Assembly: GCA_902634305.1 (NCBI GenBank)
Contig: CACPJJ010000001.1
Location: 52,569 to 116,568 of the forward strand
Origin: an uncultured Pelagibacteraceae bacterium
Lineage (GTDB): Bacteria; Pseudomonadota; Alphaproteobacteria; Pelagibacterales; Pelagibacteraceae
DNA: 64,000 nucleotides
Direction of reading: 5' to 3'
Shown here: positions 46,712 to 55,753 of the stretch, in pieces
How the letters are laid out: the number at the start of each line of letters is the position of its first letter
Position numbering within the stretch: position 1 is the first letter of the stretch
Translations under genes and position numbers: made by a program
Notes under the pieces: generated by a model
What the model was told of the DNA's origin: nothing
Databases searched by the model: none
The model's input: only the letters and a program-made list of their open reading frames with translations

Positions 46712-47901
46712 TGAAAATAAGACCTGTAATTCTTTGCGGGGGTGCTGGAACAAGACTTTGGCCTAAGCAAAAAAAACATCAAGCAAAGCAATTTATAAAC
46801 TTTGGTAATTGGACTTTGTTAGGCAAAACTCTGGAGAGAGTAAAAGCTTCTATATTTGATGCTCCAATTATAAGCACAAATGCAAAATATTTAAGACAAG
46901 TTAAACAACATCTTAAAAAGCACAAAATAAGAAAATATAAAATAGTTTTAGAACCAGCAAAAAGAAATACAGCACCAGCTATTTTAAGTACTGCATTAAT
47001 TAAAGATATTCCAAACGAACAACCTTTAATGTTTTTGGCTGCTGATCATTTGATAGAGAAGGTTGGATTATTTAATAAAGCTATCAAAAAAAATCAAAAG
47101 AAACTCACTCAAAATAATATCTTTATATTTGGGATTAAACCCACAATGCCTTCAAGTGAATTTGGTTATTTTTTAACAAAAAATACCAAAGTAACTAGAT
47201 TTATAGAAAAACCAAAAGAGTCTAAAGCTAAACAAATAATAAGTAAAAAGGGTTATTGGAATTCTGGAATGTTTTATTTGAGAAAAGATTCAATAATTAA
47301 TAATTTCAAGAAATACCAACCAAATATTTACCGAAACTGTAATAAAGCTGTAACAAAAGCAAAATATAAAAGTAATGTGTATTATTTAAACAAACAAGCA
47401 TTTACTAAAGCAACAGCTAAGTCTTTCGACTATGCAATATTAGAAAAAACTAAAGATATAAACGCTATAAAATTAGATATTCCTTGGTCTGATTTAGGAT
47501 CTTGGAAAGAAATCTGTAAAATGTATGGAAGAAACAAAAGAAAATACTTTAAAAAGAAAAATGTATTCCACAGACCTTGGGGTAGTTATGTTAATTTATT
47601 TAATGGCAAGGAATTCTTAATTAAAGAATTATACGTAAAACCTAAAGGTATATTAAGTCTTCAGAAACATCATCATAGAGCTGAACACTGGGTAGTTACT
47701 CATGGTAAACCTAAAATTACTTTAAATAAGAAATATTTTACAATGAAACCTGATGAAACTATCTTTATTCCTCTAGGTGCAGTTCATCGAATAGAAAATC
47801 CATATAAAAAACCAGTAAAAATTATTGAAGCACAAGTTGGATCTATACTAAAAGAAACGGATATCGTCAGATATCAAGATGTTTATGGTAGAGTTAAATA
47901 G
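46711..47901 (+). CDS. manC: Mannose-1-phosphate guanylyltransferase with C-terminal cupin domain
   Basis: Probably forms GDP-mannose from mannose 1-phosphate and GTP for surface glycans; the cupin resembles type II mannose-6-phosphate isomerase. The N-terminal nucleotidyltransferase has VILCGGAGTRLWPKQKKHQA at residue 6 and LMFLAADHLI near 107. The cupin spans about 285-396 with HRPWGSYVNLF, ILSLQKHHHRAEHWVVTHG (metal-binding His cluster) and TIFIPLGAVHRIENP. 396 residues against about 470 for bifunctional ManC, so the linker region is shortened. Substrate not proven by sequence. Confidence 0.85.
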   Translation: MKIRPVILCGGAGTRLWPKQKKHQAKQFINFGNWTLLGKTLERVKASIFDAPIISTNAKYLRQVKQHLKKHKIRKYKIVLEPAKRNTAPAILSTALIKDIPNEQPLMFLAADHLIEKVGLFNKAIKKNQKKLTQNNIFIFGIKPTMPSSEFGYFLTKNTKVTRFIEKPKESKAKQIISKKGYWNSGMFYLRKDSIINNFKKYQPNIYRNCNKAVTKAKYKSNVYYLNKQAFTKATAKSFDYAILEKTKDINAIKLDIPWSDLGSWKEICKMYGRNKRKYFKKKNVFHRPWGSYVNLFNGKEFLIKELYVKPKGILSLQKHHHRAEHWVVTHGKPKITLNKKYFTMKPDETIFIPLGAVHRIENPYKKPVKIIEAQVGSILKETDIVRYQDVYGRVK

Positions 47902-47904
47902 ATT

Positions 47905-49062
47905 ATGGATCTTTTAACAATTCTTTTGTTAATCATAATTGCTGTTTTATTATTCTTTTTACTTAAAAAAGAAAGAGTTCTTGGAATAAATGAAGATAAT
48001 AAAAAAACTGATGATAATGTTAAAATAATTGAAAACAAGGATTATAGAAATAATATCTATAAACTGTTAGATTATATTCCAGAACGAATTATAATTTTAA
48101 ATAAATCAAAAGAAATTATATTTAGTAATAAATCTGCAAATTCAACTTTTCAAACAAAATTAAATAACAATATTAGCGGATATTTAAGAAACCCAGATTT
48201 ATTAAATTCAATCGAAAAATCATTTAAAGGTGAAAATTTAGGAGATTTAGAAATAGAAGTTAAAAATCCATCTGTTCTTAGAATGAATATAACCATCTAT
48301 GTCGATGATAAAAATTTGTTTTTTGATCAAACATCTTGCTTGCTTTTTATTAGAGATTTAACAGAATTTTATAAATTTCAGCAGTTAAAGTCAGACTTTG
48401 TTGCCAATGTTTCACATGAACTTAGAACGCCACTTCAATCAATTAAAATGGGACTAGAAACATTTGATAATAGCAATGATTTAAAAAAGAACTCAGAAGT
48501 TGCTAATTTATTACCTGTAATGATATCTCAATCAGAAAGAATGGAAAATTTAATCAGAGATTTACTATCACTTTCAAAAATTGAACTTCAAGAACATATT
48601 AGACCTACACATGAAATAGATTTAAATGAAGTAATCAATTATGTGATTAAGACATATGATAAAATTGTTAGTAAAAATAATATTAAATTAAATTTTGAAA
48701 AAACAGATAATTTAAAAATAATTGGAGATCGTGATAAGCTAATTGAAATCTTCACAAATTTGATTGATAACTCGATAAAATATAGTGATAAGAGTAAAGA
48801 GATCAAAATTTCCACTAAAAAGGAGGGTGACTTTAATGTTGTCTCAGTATCTGACACAGGGATAGGAATACCCAAAGAATCACTTCATAGAATTACCGAG
48901 CGTTTTTTTACAGTAGATCCAAGCAAAAGCAGGAGTGTTGGTGGAACAGGACTTGGACTTGCAATTGTTAAGCATTTGGTATCTCAGCATAGAGCTGAGA
49001 TGGACATTGATAGTGTTGAAAATAAAGGAACTACTATCAGCGTTAAATTCAATTCAATTTAA
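47905..49062 (+). CDS. phoR: Phosphate regulon sensor histidine kinase PhoR
   Basis: Membrane sensor kinase of the Pho regulon. One hydrophobic segment (residues 2-22), a PAS-like region (about 46-160), HisKA with His171 in NVSHELRTPLQSIKMG, and an ATPase domain ending in GGTGLGLAIVKHLVSQHRAE. 385 residues. It lies directly upstream of pstSCAB-phoU-phoB with its partner PhoB at the far end, the usual alphaproteobacterial split. Three bases after manC. Confidence 0.92.
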   Translation: MDLLTILLLIIIAVLLFFLLKKERVLGINEDNKKTDDNVKIIENKDYRNNIYKLLDYIPERIIILNKSKEIIFSNKSANSTFQTKLNNNISGYLRNPDLLNSIEKSFKGENLGDLEIEVKNPSVLRMNITIYVDDKNLFFDQTSCLLFIRDLTEFYKFQQLKSDFVANVSHELRTPLQSIKMGLETFDNSNDLKKNSEVANLLPVMISQSERMENLIRDLLSLSKIELQEHIRPTHEIDLNEVINYVIKTYDKIVSKNNIKLNFEKTDNLKIIGDRDKLIEIFTNLIDNSIKYSDKSKEIKISTKKEGDFNVVSVSDTGIGIPKESLHRITERFFTVDPSKSRSVGGTGLGLAIVKHLVSQHRAEMDIDSVENKGTTISVKFNSI

Positions 49063-49082
49063 TTCAACTAAAAAGTTAGTGT

Positions 49083-49111
49083 TTGTAATAAAACTTTAAC
49101 CTTTCTTTAAT
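49083..49111 (+). promoter_or_regulatory. Candidate PhoB box upstream of pstS
   Basis: Three 7-base half-sites at exact 11-base spacing: TTGTAAT (49083), CTTTAAC (49094), CTTTAAT (49105), separated by AAAA and CTTT. The 7+4 periodicity and AT spacers match the known Pho box design (CTGTCAT repeats every 11 bases). The site is about 60-85 bases upstream of the pstS ATG. A further TTAGATTT/AAATCTAA hairpin lies at 49126-49157, just before the GGAG Shine-Dalgarno. Confidence 0.65.
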
Positions 49112-49168
49112 AAAATTTTTAAATATTAGATTTATTTATTTGGAAAAACAAATCTAAATAGGAGAAAT

Positions 49169-50197
49169 ATGAATAGATTATTTAAAACGTTATTAGGTTT
49201 TCTTTTAGTAATTACATTTACAACAACTAGTTACTCAAGAGATCAAATTAAAATTGTTGGATCTTCTACAGTTTACCCATATGCAACAGTTGTTGCTGAA
49301 AAATTCGGTAAAAGTGGAAAATTCAAAACACCAGTAATTGAAAGTACCGGAACTGGTGGTGGAATGAAATTGTTCTGCGCAGGTGTTGGAGCAAACCATC
49401 CAGATATAACTAATGCTTCAAGAGCAATAAAATCTAAAGAAAAAGCTTTATGTGAAAAAAATGGAGTTTCTGAAATTATAGAAATCGTAGTTGGTAATGA
49501 TGGTATTTCATTTGCTCACTCAGTTAATGCACCAGATGCTGACTTTACTAAAGAACAACTTTGGAGAGCTTTAGCAGCTAAAGTTGATATTGATGGCAAA
49601 CTTGTCGAAAATCCATATAAAAAATGGAGTGATATAGACTCAAGTCTTCCAAGTAAAAAAATTGAGATTTTAATTGCACCTCCTACTTCAGGAACAAGAG
49701 ATGCATGGAATTCTTTAGTTATGGGCAAAGGTTGTACGAGCACTGCTAAGTCAATTTATGAAGCTGACGGTAAGAAAGCTAAAAAAGAATGTGCTAAAAT
49801 GAGAGAAGATGGTTATGCGGTTGAGGCGGGCGAAAATGATACTTTAATAGTGCAAAAACTTGCGTCAAATCCTGATGCATTTGGTTTCTTTGGTTATAGT
49901 TATTTAGTAGCTAACAAAGATAAAATCAAAGCTTCTTCTGTAAATGGTGTCCAACCATCATTAGAAGGCATTCAGGACTACTCTTACCCAATAGCAAGAC
50001 CTTTATTTTTTTACGTTAAAAAGGCTCATATAGGTGTAATACCAGGTATCGAAGAATACCTTAAAGAGTTTACTTCAAAAAAATCAATGGGTATGAGAGG
50101 TTACTTAGCTGAAATAGGATTAGTTCCTTTAGCGTCAGACAAATACAAAGTGACTAGAACAGCTGCATTAGATTTAAACATTATAAAATTAAATTAA
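49169..50197 (+). CDS. pstS: Phosphate ABC transporter substrate-binding protein PstS
   Basis: Periplasmic high-affinity phosphate-binding protein. Signal peptide MNRLFKTLLGFLLVITF with cleavage near TSYS/R (residue 23). Phosphate-binding motifs are IVGSSTVYPYATVVAEKFG, ESTGTGGGMKLFCAGVG, ITNASRAIKSKE and APPTSGTRDAW. Cys residues at about 74, 95, 192 and 205 could form disulfides. Length 342. GGAG Shine-Dalgarno. Its own terminator follows, so pstS can be expressed above the permease genes. Confidence 0.95.
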   Translation: MNRLFKTLLGFLLVITFTTTSYSRDQIKIVGSSTVYPYATVVAEKFGKSGKFKTPVIESTGTGGGMKLFCAGVGANHPDITNASRAIKSKEKALCEKNGVSEIIEIVVGNDGISFAHSVNAPDADFTKEQLWRALAAKVDIDGKLVENPYKKWSDIDSSLPSKKIEILIAPPTSGTRDAWNSLVMGKGCTSTAKSIYEADGKKAKKECAKMREDGYAVEAGENDTLIVQKLASNPDAFGFFGYSYLVANKDKIKASSVNGVQPSLEGIQDYSYPIARPLFFYVKKAHIGVIPGIEEYLKEFTSKKSMGMRGYLAEIGLVPLASDKYKVTRTAALDLNIIKLN

Positions 50198-50216
50198 TTC
50201 TTAATTTAACCCCTTT

Positions 50217-50246
50217 AAAAGGCCAGTTTTTACTGGCCTTTTTTTT
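50217..50246 (+). terminator. Intrinsic terminator after pstS
   Basis: Eleven-pair stem AAAAGGCCAGT / ACTGGCCTTTT (50217-50227 with 50232-50242), TTTT loop, T run to 50246. It separates pstS from pstCAB-phoU-phoB. Confidence 0.92.
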
Positions 50247-50265
50247 ATTCAATTAATAATTTAGT

Positions 50266-50283
50266 TTGTAACAATTTTGTAAC
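50266..50283 (+). promoter_or_regulatory. Candidate PhoB box upstream of pstC
   Basis: Two identical half-sites TTGTAAC at 50266 and 50277, 11 bases apart with AATT between. It lies downstream of the pstS terminator and 26 bases before the pstC ATG, suggesting a separate phosphate-responsive promoter for pstCAB-phoU-phoB. Confidence 0.65.
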
Positions 50284-50308
50284 ATAATAAAGATAACAAT
50301 CTGAGCGA

Positions 50309-51712
50309 ATGAACTTCGTTCTAATATTCTTAATTACCATATTTTCATTATCTTTGTTTTTCTATGGTAGATCAAAAACTAAAAGTATTTCCATTGAAAA
50401 AAATATTAAATTAAAGGCTCTTCCTAAGTTTTACGGGTATTATCTCGTTCTTTGGTGTTCAATACCAGCATTAGTATTTCTATTAGTTTGGTCTTTATTT
50501 GAACCAATAATAATCAAAACTATAATAATAGAAACAGCAGCAAATCAAGGTGCTATTTTTGATGATAAAAATGAAGCAAATTTAATATATGAAAAAATCA
50601 AAGCAATCCATTTAGGGACTTACTTTGGAGACATTGATTCAATATTAAAAGAAAGTGCACTTTCATATGCAAAATTTATAAATCTTTTTACAAATTCAAA
50701 AGTAGTATTAATTTTTGGAATAATTATATCTTCAGTTATTTATGCACTTAATAAAATAAAAAATAATAACAAGGCAAGAGACGATGTTGAAAGAATTCTA
50801 AAAGGTTTGTTATTTGTTTCTTCATTAATAGCTATACTTACAACTTTAGGAATAATTTTTTCATTACTTTTTGAGAGTATTAAATTTTTTTCTGTTATTA
50901 ATGTTTTTGATTATTTATTTGGTACTAATTGGAGCCCTCAAAGAGCATTTGTAAGAGATGCTTCATCAATTACTGCAGAAGAATATGAGGATTTAAAAGA
51001 TGCATTTGGTTTTATACCATTAATAGCAGGCACTTCCTTTATTGCATTTATAGCAATGTTAGTTGCTGTTCCTGTGGGATTATTTTCTGGAATATATATG
51101 GCCGAATATGCTTCAAGCAAAGTAAGAAAATTTTCAAAACCTATTATTGAAATTTTAGCTGGAATACCAACGGTTGTTTATGGATTTTTTGCTGCCTTAA
51201 CTGTTGGTCCTTTCTTTAGACAATTCGGCGAGAGCTTAGGGTTAACAGTCTCATCAGAAAGCGCATTAGCTGCAGGATTGATCATGGGGATAATGATTAT
51301 TCCTTATGTATCATCATTATCTGATGATGTGATTAACTCCGTTCCACAATCATTAAGAGACGGCTCATATGCAGTTGGAGCAACAAAATCTGAAACAATT
51401 AAACAAGTTGTAATACCAGCAGCCTTACCAGGCATAATAGGCTCTGTATTACTTGCTGTATCAAGAGCAATTGGAGAAACAATGATAGTTGTAATGGCCG
51501 CTGGTTTAGCTGCAAACCTTACTATTAATCCACTTGAATCAACAACAACAATTACTACACAAATTGTTATGATTTTGGTTGGTGACCAAGAGTTTGATAG
51601 TCCAAAAACACAATCTGCTTTTGCTTTGGGTCTTACTTTGTTCATTGCAACACTAATTTTAAATTACATCGCTCAAAGAGCTGTTAAAAAATATAGAGAG
51701 AAATATGACTAA
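50309..51712 (+). CDS. pstC: Phosphate ABC transporter permease PstC
   Basis: Inner-membrane permease for phosphate. A long N-terminal region with three hydrophobic segments precedes the permease core at residues 240-465: LIAGTSFIAFIAMLVAVPVG, EILAGIPTVVYGFFAALTVG, and the EAA-type loop PQSLRDGSYAVGATKSETIK near 348. Length 467, the long alphaproteobacterial form. Overlaps pstA by eight bases. Confidence 0.95.
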   Translation: MNFVLIFLITIFSLSLFFYGRSKTKSISIEKNIKLKALPKFYGYYLVLWCSIPALVFLLVWSLFEPIIIKTIIIETAANQGAIFDDKNEANLIYEKIKAIHLGTYFGDIDSILKESALSYAKFINLFTNSKVVLIFGIIISSVIYALNKIKNNNKARDDVERILKGLLFVSSLIAILTTLGIIFSLLFESIKFFSVINVFDYLFGTNWSPQRAFVRDASSITAEEYEDLKDAFGFIPLIAGTSFIAFIAMLVAVPVGLFSGIYMAEYASSKVRKFSKPIIEILAGIPTVVYGFFAALTVGPFFRQFGESLGLTVSSESALAAGLIMGIMIIPYVSSLSDDVINSVPQSLRDGSYAVGATKSETIKQVVIPAALPGIIGSVLLAVSRAIGETMIVVMAAGLAANLTINPLESTTTITTQIVMILVGDQEFDSPKTQSAFALGLTLFIATLILNYIAQRAVKKYREKYD

Positions 51713-52967
51713 AGAAGAAAGATTAAAAAAAAGACATAAGGCTGAAAAAAGATTCAGATTTTATGGAGTAGTTTCCATTTTAGTTGCTTTATTATTTGTT
51801 TTAATCCTAGTTCAAAATATTTTTTCTAAAGGTAGTTCCGCATTTAAGAAAACAGTAATAAATGTTGAAATTTTCTTTGATCAAGAATTGCTCGAGATCA
51901 AAAATGGTGCTTCTGAAAATGAGATAATTGAAGCTGATTTCTATGATGTAGCTATAGAAAGTTTAATAAAAGCTTATCCTACGAAAAACCTAAAAGAAGA
52001 AAATCAATTATTAAAACTATTTAGTGGAGATGCAGAATTTGAAATTAAACAAGCTTTTTTAGATAACAATAATTTAATAGGAAAAAAAATTAATTTAAAT
52101 ATTACAGCTTCAGATGATATTGACCAATTGCATAAAGGTAACTATCCAAGAGATCTTCCTGAGGATAGAAGAAGAATTTCTGATTTTCAATTAGTGATTT
52201 ATGACTTTCTAGTAGAAAATGATAAGATTGGTAAAAACTTTAATAATTACTTTTTCAAAAATGGAGATTCAAGAGATCCAGAACTAGCGGGCATAGGAGG
52301 TGCACTAGTAGGATCATTCTATAGTATATTGATTTGTTTATTGCTAGCTTTCCCAGTTGCAGTGTTGGCATCAATATATTTAGAGGAATTTGCACCCAAA
52401 AATAAAATTACTGATTTTATAGAAATTAATATTAATAATTTGGCTGCTGTACCATCCATTGTCTATGGTTTACTTGCTCTACAAATATTATTAGCGACAA
52501 TACAATTACCTCGTTCTACACCGTTAGTTGCGGGTATTACATTAGCATTAATGACATTACCAAGAATTATCATACCATGCAGAGCATCATTAAAAGCTGT
52601 TCCACCATCTATACGTGAAGGTGCATTAGCTGTAGGTGCTTCAAAATTTCAGTCTGTATTTCATCATGTCGTACCATTAGCATTACCTGGAACATTATCA
52701 GGAACAATTATTGGATTAGCACAAGCATTAGGAGAAACTGCTCCTTTAATTTTGATTGGAATGGTTGCCTTTGTTGTTGATATACCATCAAGCCCTGTAG
52801 ATCCTTCATCTTCTTTACCAGTTCAAGTTTATTTATGGTCAGAGTCTGCTGAAAGAGGATTTGTTGAAAAAACTTCCGCAACAATTATGATGTTATTGAG
52901 TTTTTTAATAGTAATGAATTTTTTAGCAGTATATTTGAGACAAAAATTTGAGAAGAGATGGAACTAA
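51705..52967 (+). CDS. pstA: Phosphate ABC transporter permease PstA
   Basis: Second phosphate permease. An N-terminal helix (residues 18-42) and an extracytoplasmic region of about 150 residues are followed by the core: GIGGALVGSFYSILICLLLA, NINNLAAVPSIVYGLLALQI, and the EAA-type loop PPSIREGALAVGASKFQSVF near 302. Length 420. The stop abuts the pstB ATG. Confidence 0.95.
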   Translation: MTKEERLKKRHKAEKRFRFYGVVSILVALLFVLILVQNIFSKGSSAFKKTVINVEIFFDQELLEIKNGASENEIIEADFYDVAIESLIKAYPTKNLKEENQLLKLFSGDAEFEIKQAFLDNNNLIGKKINLNITASDDIDQLHKGNYPRDLPEDRRRISDFQLVIYDFLVENDKIGKNFNNYFFKNGDSRDPELAGIGGALVGSFYSILICLLLAFPVAVLASIYLEEFAPKNKITDFIEININNLAAVPSIVYGLLALQILLATIQLPRSTPLVAGITLALMTLPRIIIPCRASLKAVPPSIREGALAVGASKFQSVFHHVVPLALPGTLSGTIIGLAQALGETAPLILIGMVAFVVDIPSSPVDPSSSLPVQVYLWSESAERGFVEKTSATIMMLLSFLIVMNFLAVYLRQKFEKRWN

Positions 52968-53729
52968 ATGAATAATATAAAAATTAAATCAAAAAATTTA
53001 AATGTTTACTATGGTGAAAAGCAGGCTTTATATGATGTTAATTTAGATTTAAATGAAAAAGAAGTAACAGCATTAATTGGTCCATCTGGATGTGGAAAAT
53101 CTACTTTTATCAGATGCATTAATAGAATGAATGATGTCATAGATATTTGCAAAGTTACAGGAAATATTGAGATGGATGGTATAGAAATCAATGATAAAGA
53201 TTTAGACGTTGTATCCTTAAGAGAAAGAGTTGGAATGGTTTTTCAAAAACCCAACCCATTTCCAAAAAGTATTTATGATAATGTTTCTTATGGACCAAAA
53301 ATTCATGGAAAAGGTGAAAGTAAAAATGAATTAGACGAGATTGTTGAGCATAGTTTAAAAAAAGCTGCATTGTGGGAAGAAGTAAAAGACAGACTTGAAG
53401 AGCCTGGCACAAGTTTGTCAGGTGGTCAACAACAAAGACTTTGTATAGCAAGAGCTATATCTGTAAACCCAGAAGTAATTTTAATGGATGAACCTTGTTC
53501 AGCTTTGGATCCAATTGCAACAGCTAAAATAGAAGAATTAATTGATGAATTGAAAAAAACATATACAATAGTCATAGTTACGCACTCTATGGCTCAAGCA
53601 GTAAGAGTTTCTCAAAAAACTGGATTCTTTCATTTGGGAAAACTAATTGAGGTAGGAAAAACAGAGAAAATTTTTAAGAATCCTGACAATAAAATGACAC
53701 AAGATTATATTACAGGTAGATTTGGATAA
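52968..53729 (+). CDS. pstB: Phosphate ABC transporter ATP-binding protein PstB
   Basis: ATPase of the phosphate importer. Walker [20 protein letters not shown] near residue 37, signature [15 protein letters not shown] near 150, Walker [16 protein letters not shown] and H-loop [12 protein letters not shown]. 253 residues. Three bases from phoU. PstB, PhoU and PhoR are expected to signal phosphate status together. Confidence 0.97.
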   Translation: MNNIKIKSKNLNVYYGEKQALYDVNLDLNEKEVTALIGPSGCGKSTFIRCINRMNDVIDICKVTGNIEMDGIEINDKDLDVVSLRERVGMVFQKPNPFPKSIYDNVSYGPKIHGKGESKNELDEIVEHSLKKAALWEEVKDRLEEPGTSLSGGQQQRLCIARAISVNPEVILMDEPCSALDPIATAKIEELIDELKKTYTIVIVTHSMAQAVRVSQKTGFFHLGKLIEVGKTEKIFKNPDNKMTQDYITGRFG

Positions 53730-53732
53730 ATT

Positions 53733-54428
53733 ATGAGCAATGAACATACAGTTAAATCATACGAAGAAGAACTTCAGTTTCTTAAAGATTCTTTAATTAA
53801 TATGGGGAGCTTAACAGAGTCACAATTAACTGACTCAATGGATGCAATAATTAAAGTTGACAAAGATTCAATTGATAAAATTATAAAAAGTGATGAAAAA
53901 ATAAATAAATTTAGATCAAAAATTGACTCTCAAATAATGAACTTATTAGTAAAAAGAGCGCCAATGGCTATTGACTTGAGAGAAACTATAAGCTCATTAA
54001 AAATTTCGCAAGATTTAGAAAGAATTGGAGACTTGTCAAAAAGTAATGCAAAAAAAGTTAAACCTTTGCCTTTAGATTTACCTGATGAATTACTTGGAAA
54101 TTTAAAAAGATTAGGCGAATTAGTTATAAAACAACTAAATGATGTGCTCGATAGTTATGTTAACAAAAATTATAATAAAGCAAAAGACGTATGGGAAAAA
54201 GATGAACAAGTAGATGATCTAACTTATATAGCAATGGAAAGTGTAATAGACTTCCTTTCTAAAGATAAAAAGAACTTAGATTTTTCTACCCACTTAATAT
54301 TTGCAACAAAAAATTTAGAAAGAGCTGGAGATCACGTAACAAATATAGCAGAAACAGTATGTTATTTAATTAAAGGTGAATATCTAAAAGGCAGTAGGCC
54401 AAAAGGCAAAGTAGTTCAAGACAACTAA
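53733..54428 (+). CDS. phoU: Phosphate signalling protein PhoU
   Basis: Two-repeat helical metal-binding protein linking Pst transport activity to PhoR. PhoU domain 1 includes APMAIDLRETISSLKISQDL near residue 77 and ERIGDLSKSNAKK. Domain 2 has the matching NLERAGDHVTNIAETVCYL near 192. Length 231. The stop overlaps the phoB ATG by one base. Confidence 0.95.
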   Translation: MSNEHTVKSYEEELQFLKDSLINMGSLTESQLTDSMDAIIKVDKDSIDKIIKSDEKINKFRSKIDSQIMNLLVKRAPMAIDLRETISSLKISQDLERIGDLSKSNAKKVKPLPLDLPDELLGNLKRLGELVIKQLNDVLDSYVNKNYNKAKDVWEKDEQVDDLTYIAMESVIDFLSKDKKNLDFSTHLIFATKNLERAGDHVTNIAETVCYLIKGEYLKGSRPKGKVVQDN

Positions 54429-55108
54429 TGACAGGTAAAATATTTATTATTGAAGATGAACCTTCAATAATCCAATTAGTTCAACATAATTTAGAAAAAG
54501 AAGGTTTTGTTGTATCTTCGTCATTAAATGGTAATGAAGGATTAAAAGAACTAAAAAAATTCCAACCTAATTTACTTTTACTAGACTGGATGCTTCCAGA
54601 TTTATCGGGGATTGATGTATGTAAAAATATAAGAAGAGATAATATTTTTAGAAACTTACCAATTATAATGCTTACAGCCAAAGGAGAAGAGGAGGATAAA
54701 ATTAAAGGATTAGATAGTGGAGTTGATGATTACATAACTAAGCCTTTCAGTTTTAATGAGTTATTATCAAGAATAAAAGCAGTATTAAGAAGATCAGATC
54801 CTAAAATTGTTTCCGACCTTTTAGAATTTGAAGATTTAAAATTAGATAGAGTAGAAAAACGTGTTTTTAGAGATAAACAAGAGTTAAAACTAGGACCGAC
54901 AGAATTCAGGTTATTAGAGTTTTTCTTACTTAACCCCAAAAGAGTTTTTTCAAGAGATCAAATATTAGAAAGTGTATGGCCAAATAATATAAATGTTGAA
55001 GGTAGAACTATAGATGTTCATATAAGAAGATTAAGACAATCTATTAACACTAAAGATAAAAAAGAATTAATAAGAACTGTTAGATCTTCAGGATATTCAC
55101 TTATATAA
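54428..55108 (+). CDS. phoB: Phosphate regulon response regulator PhoB
   Basis: OmpR/PhoB-family activator of the Pho regulon. The receiver domain has phospho-acceptor Asp53 in LLLLDWMLPDLSG and the switch residues in MLTAKGEEEDKIKGL. The winged-helix domain has LKLGPTEFRLLEFFLLNPKR near residue 153 and GRTIDVHIRRLRQSI. Length 226. It probably recognises the TTGTAAC-type repeats before pstS and pstC. The 3' end overlaps convergent aqp-like gene by 12 bases. Confidence 0.95.
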   Translation: MTGKIFIIEDEPSIIQLVQHNLEKEGFVVSSSLNGNEGLKELKKFQPNLLLLDWMLPDLSGIDVCKNIRRDNIFRNLPIIMLTAKGEEEDKIKGLDSGVDDYITKPFSFNELLSRIKAVLRRSDPKIVSDLLEFEDLKLDRVEKRVFRDKQELKLGPTEFRLLEFFLLNPKRVFSRDQILESVWPNNINVEGRTIDVHIRRLRQSINTKDKKELIRTVRSSGYSLI

Positions 55109-55753
55109 AAATAATTTTCTAACAATATATATTGCTAATATCATTCCAATAAATTCTGCAAGAATATAATATGGTGTATTTAAATAACTAATACCTGTAA
55201 AAGATTCAGTAAAAGTTCTTGCTAATGCTACAGCTGGATTTGCAAAAGAAGTTGAAGAAGTAAACCAATAACCAGCAGTAATATAAAGACCAACGCTGGC
55301 AGCAACAGCAATTTTTCCTGACTTCATAGAGCCAAAAATTATTATTATAAGCCCCAATGTTGCTATTACCTCAGATGTGAATATGTAAATTCCATCTCTT
55401 GACTTAGTAGATAATTCATAAATTTCATGTTCAAAAAAGAAATTAGCTAAACCAACACCAATCAAGCAACCAACCAATTGAGCAATGATATAGTAGGGTA
55501 ATAGTTTCTTCTTTAATTTACCTGTTATTGTCATTGCGATACTTACAAATGGATTAAAGTGAGCTCCTGATACATCAGCAAATACTGTAATAAGCACAAA
55601 TAAACCTGCTCCTGTTGCTATTGTGTTTGCAATTAACATCACAGCAACGTCATTAGTTAAGTTTTCTGCCATTAAACCTGAGCCAACAATAATCATTACT
55701 AAAAAACAACTGCCTAATAGTTCAGCAAGAAAATAACGACTTTTATTTTTCAT
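55097..55753 (-). CDS. MIP-family channel (aquaglyceroporin-like, arsenite-efflux candidate)
   Basis: Aquaporin-family membrane channel with six helices. The first pore motif is NPF (residues 67-69, GAHFNPFVS) instead of NPA; the second is NPA (172-174) followed by the selectivity-filter Arg179. It is the last gene of a cluster with a thioredoxin-type arsenate reductase, overlapping it by 11 bases. In Sinorhizobium meliloti the aquaglyceroporin AqpS next to arsC lets arsenite leave the cell. That pairing supports the same role here. Glycerol, water or another neutral solute is possible. 218 residues. Confidence 0.82.
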   Translation of the reverse strand: MKNKSRYFLAELLGSCFLVMIIVGSGLMAENLTNDVAVMLIANTIATGAGLFVLITVFADVSGAHFNPFVSIAMTITGKLKKKLLPYYIIAQLVGCLIGVGLANFFFEHEIYELSTKSRDGIYIFTSEVIATLGLIIIIFGSMKSGKIAVAASVGLYITAGYWFTSSTSFANPAVALARTFTESFTGISYLNTPYYILAEFIGMILAIYIVRKLFLYK

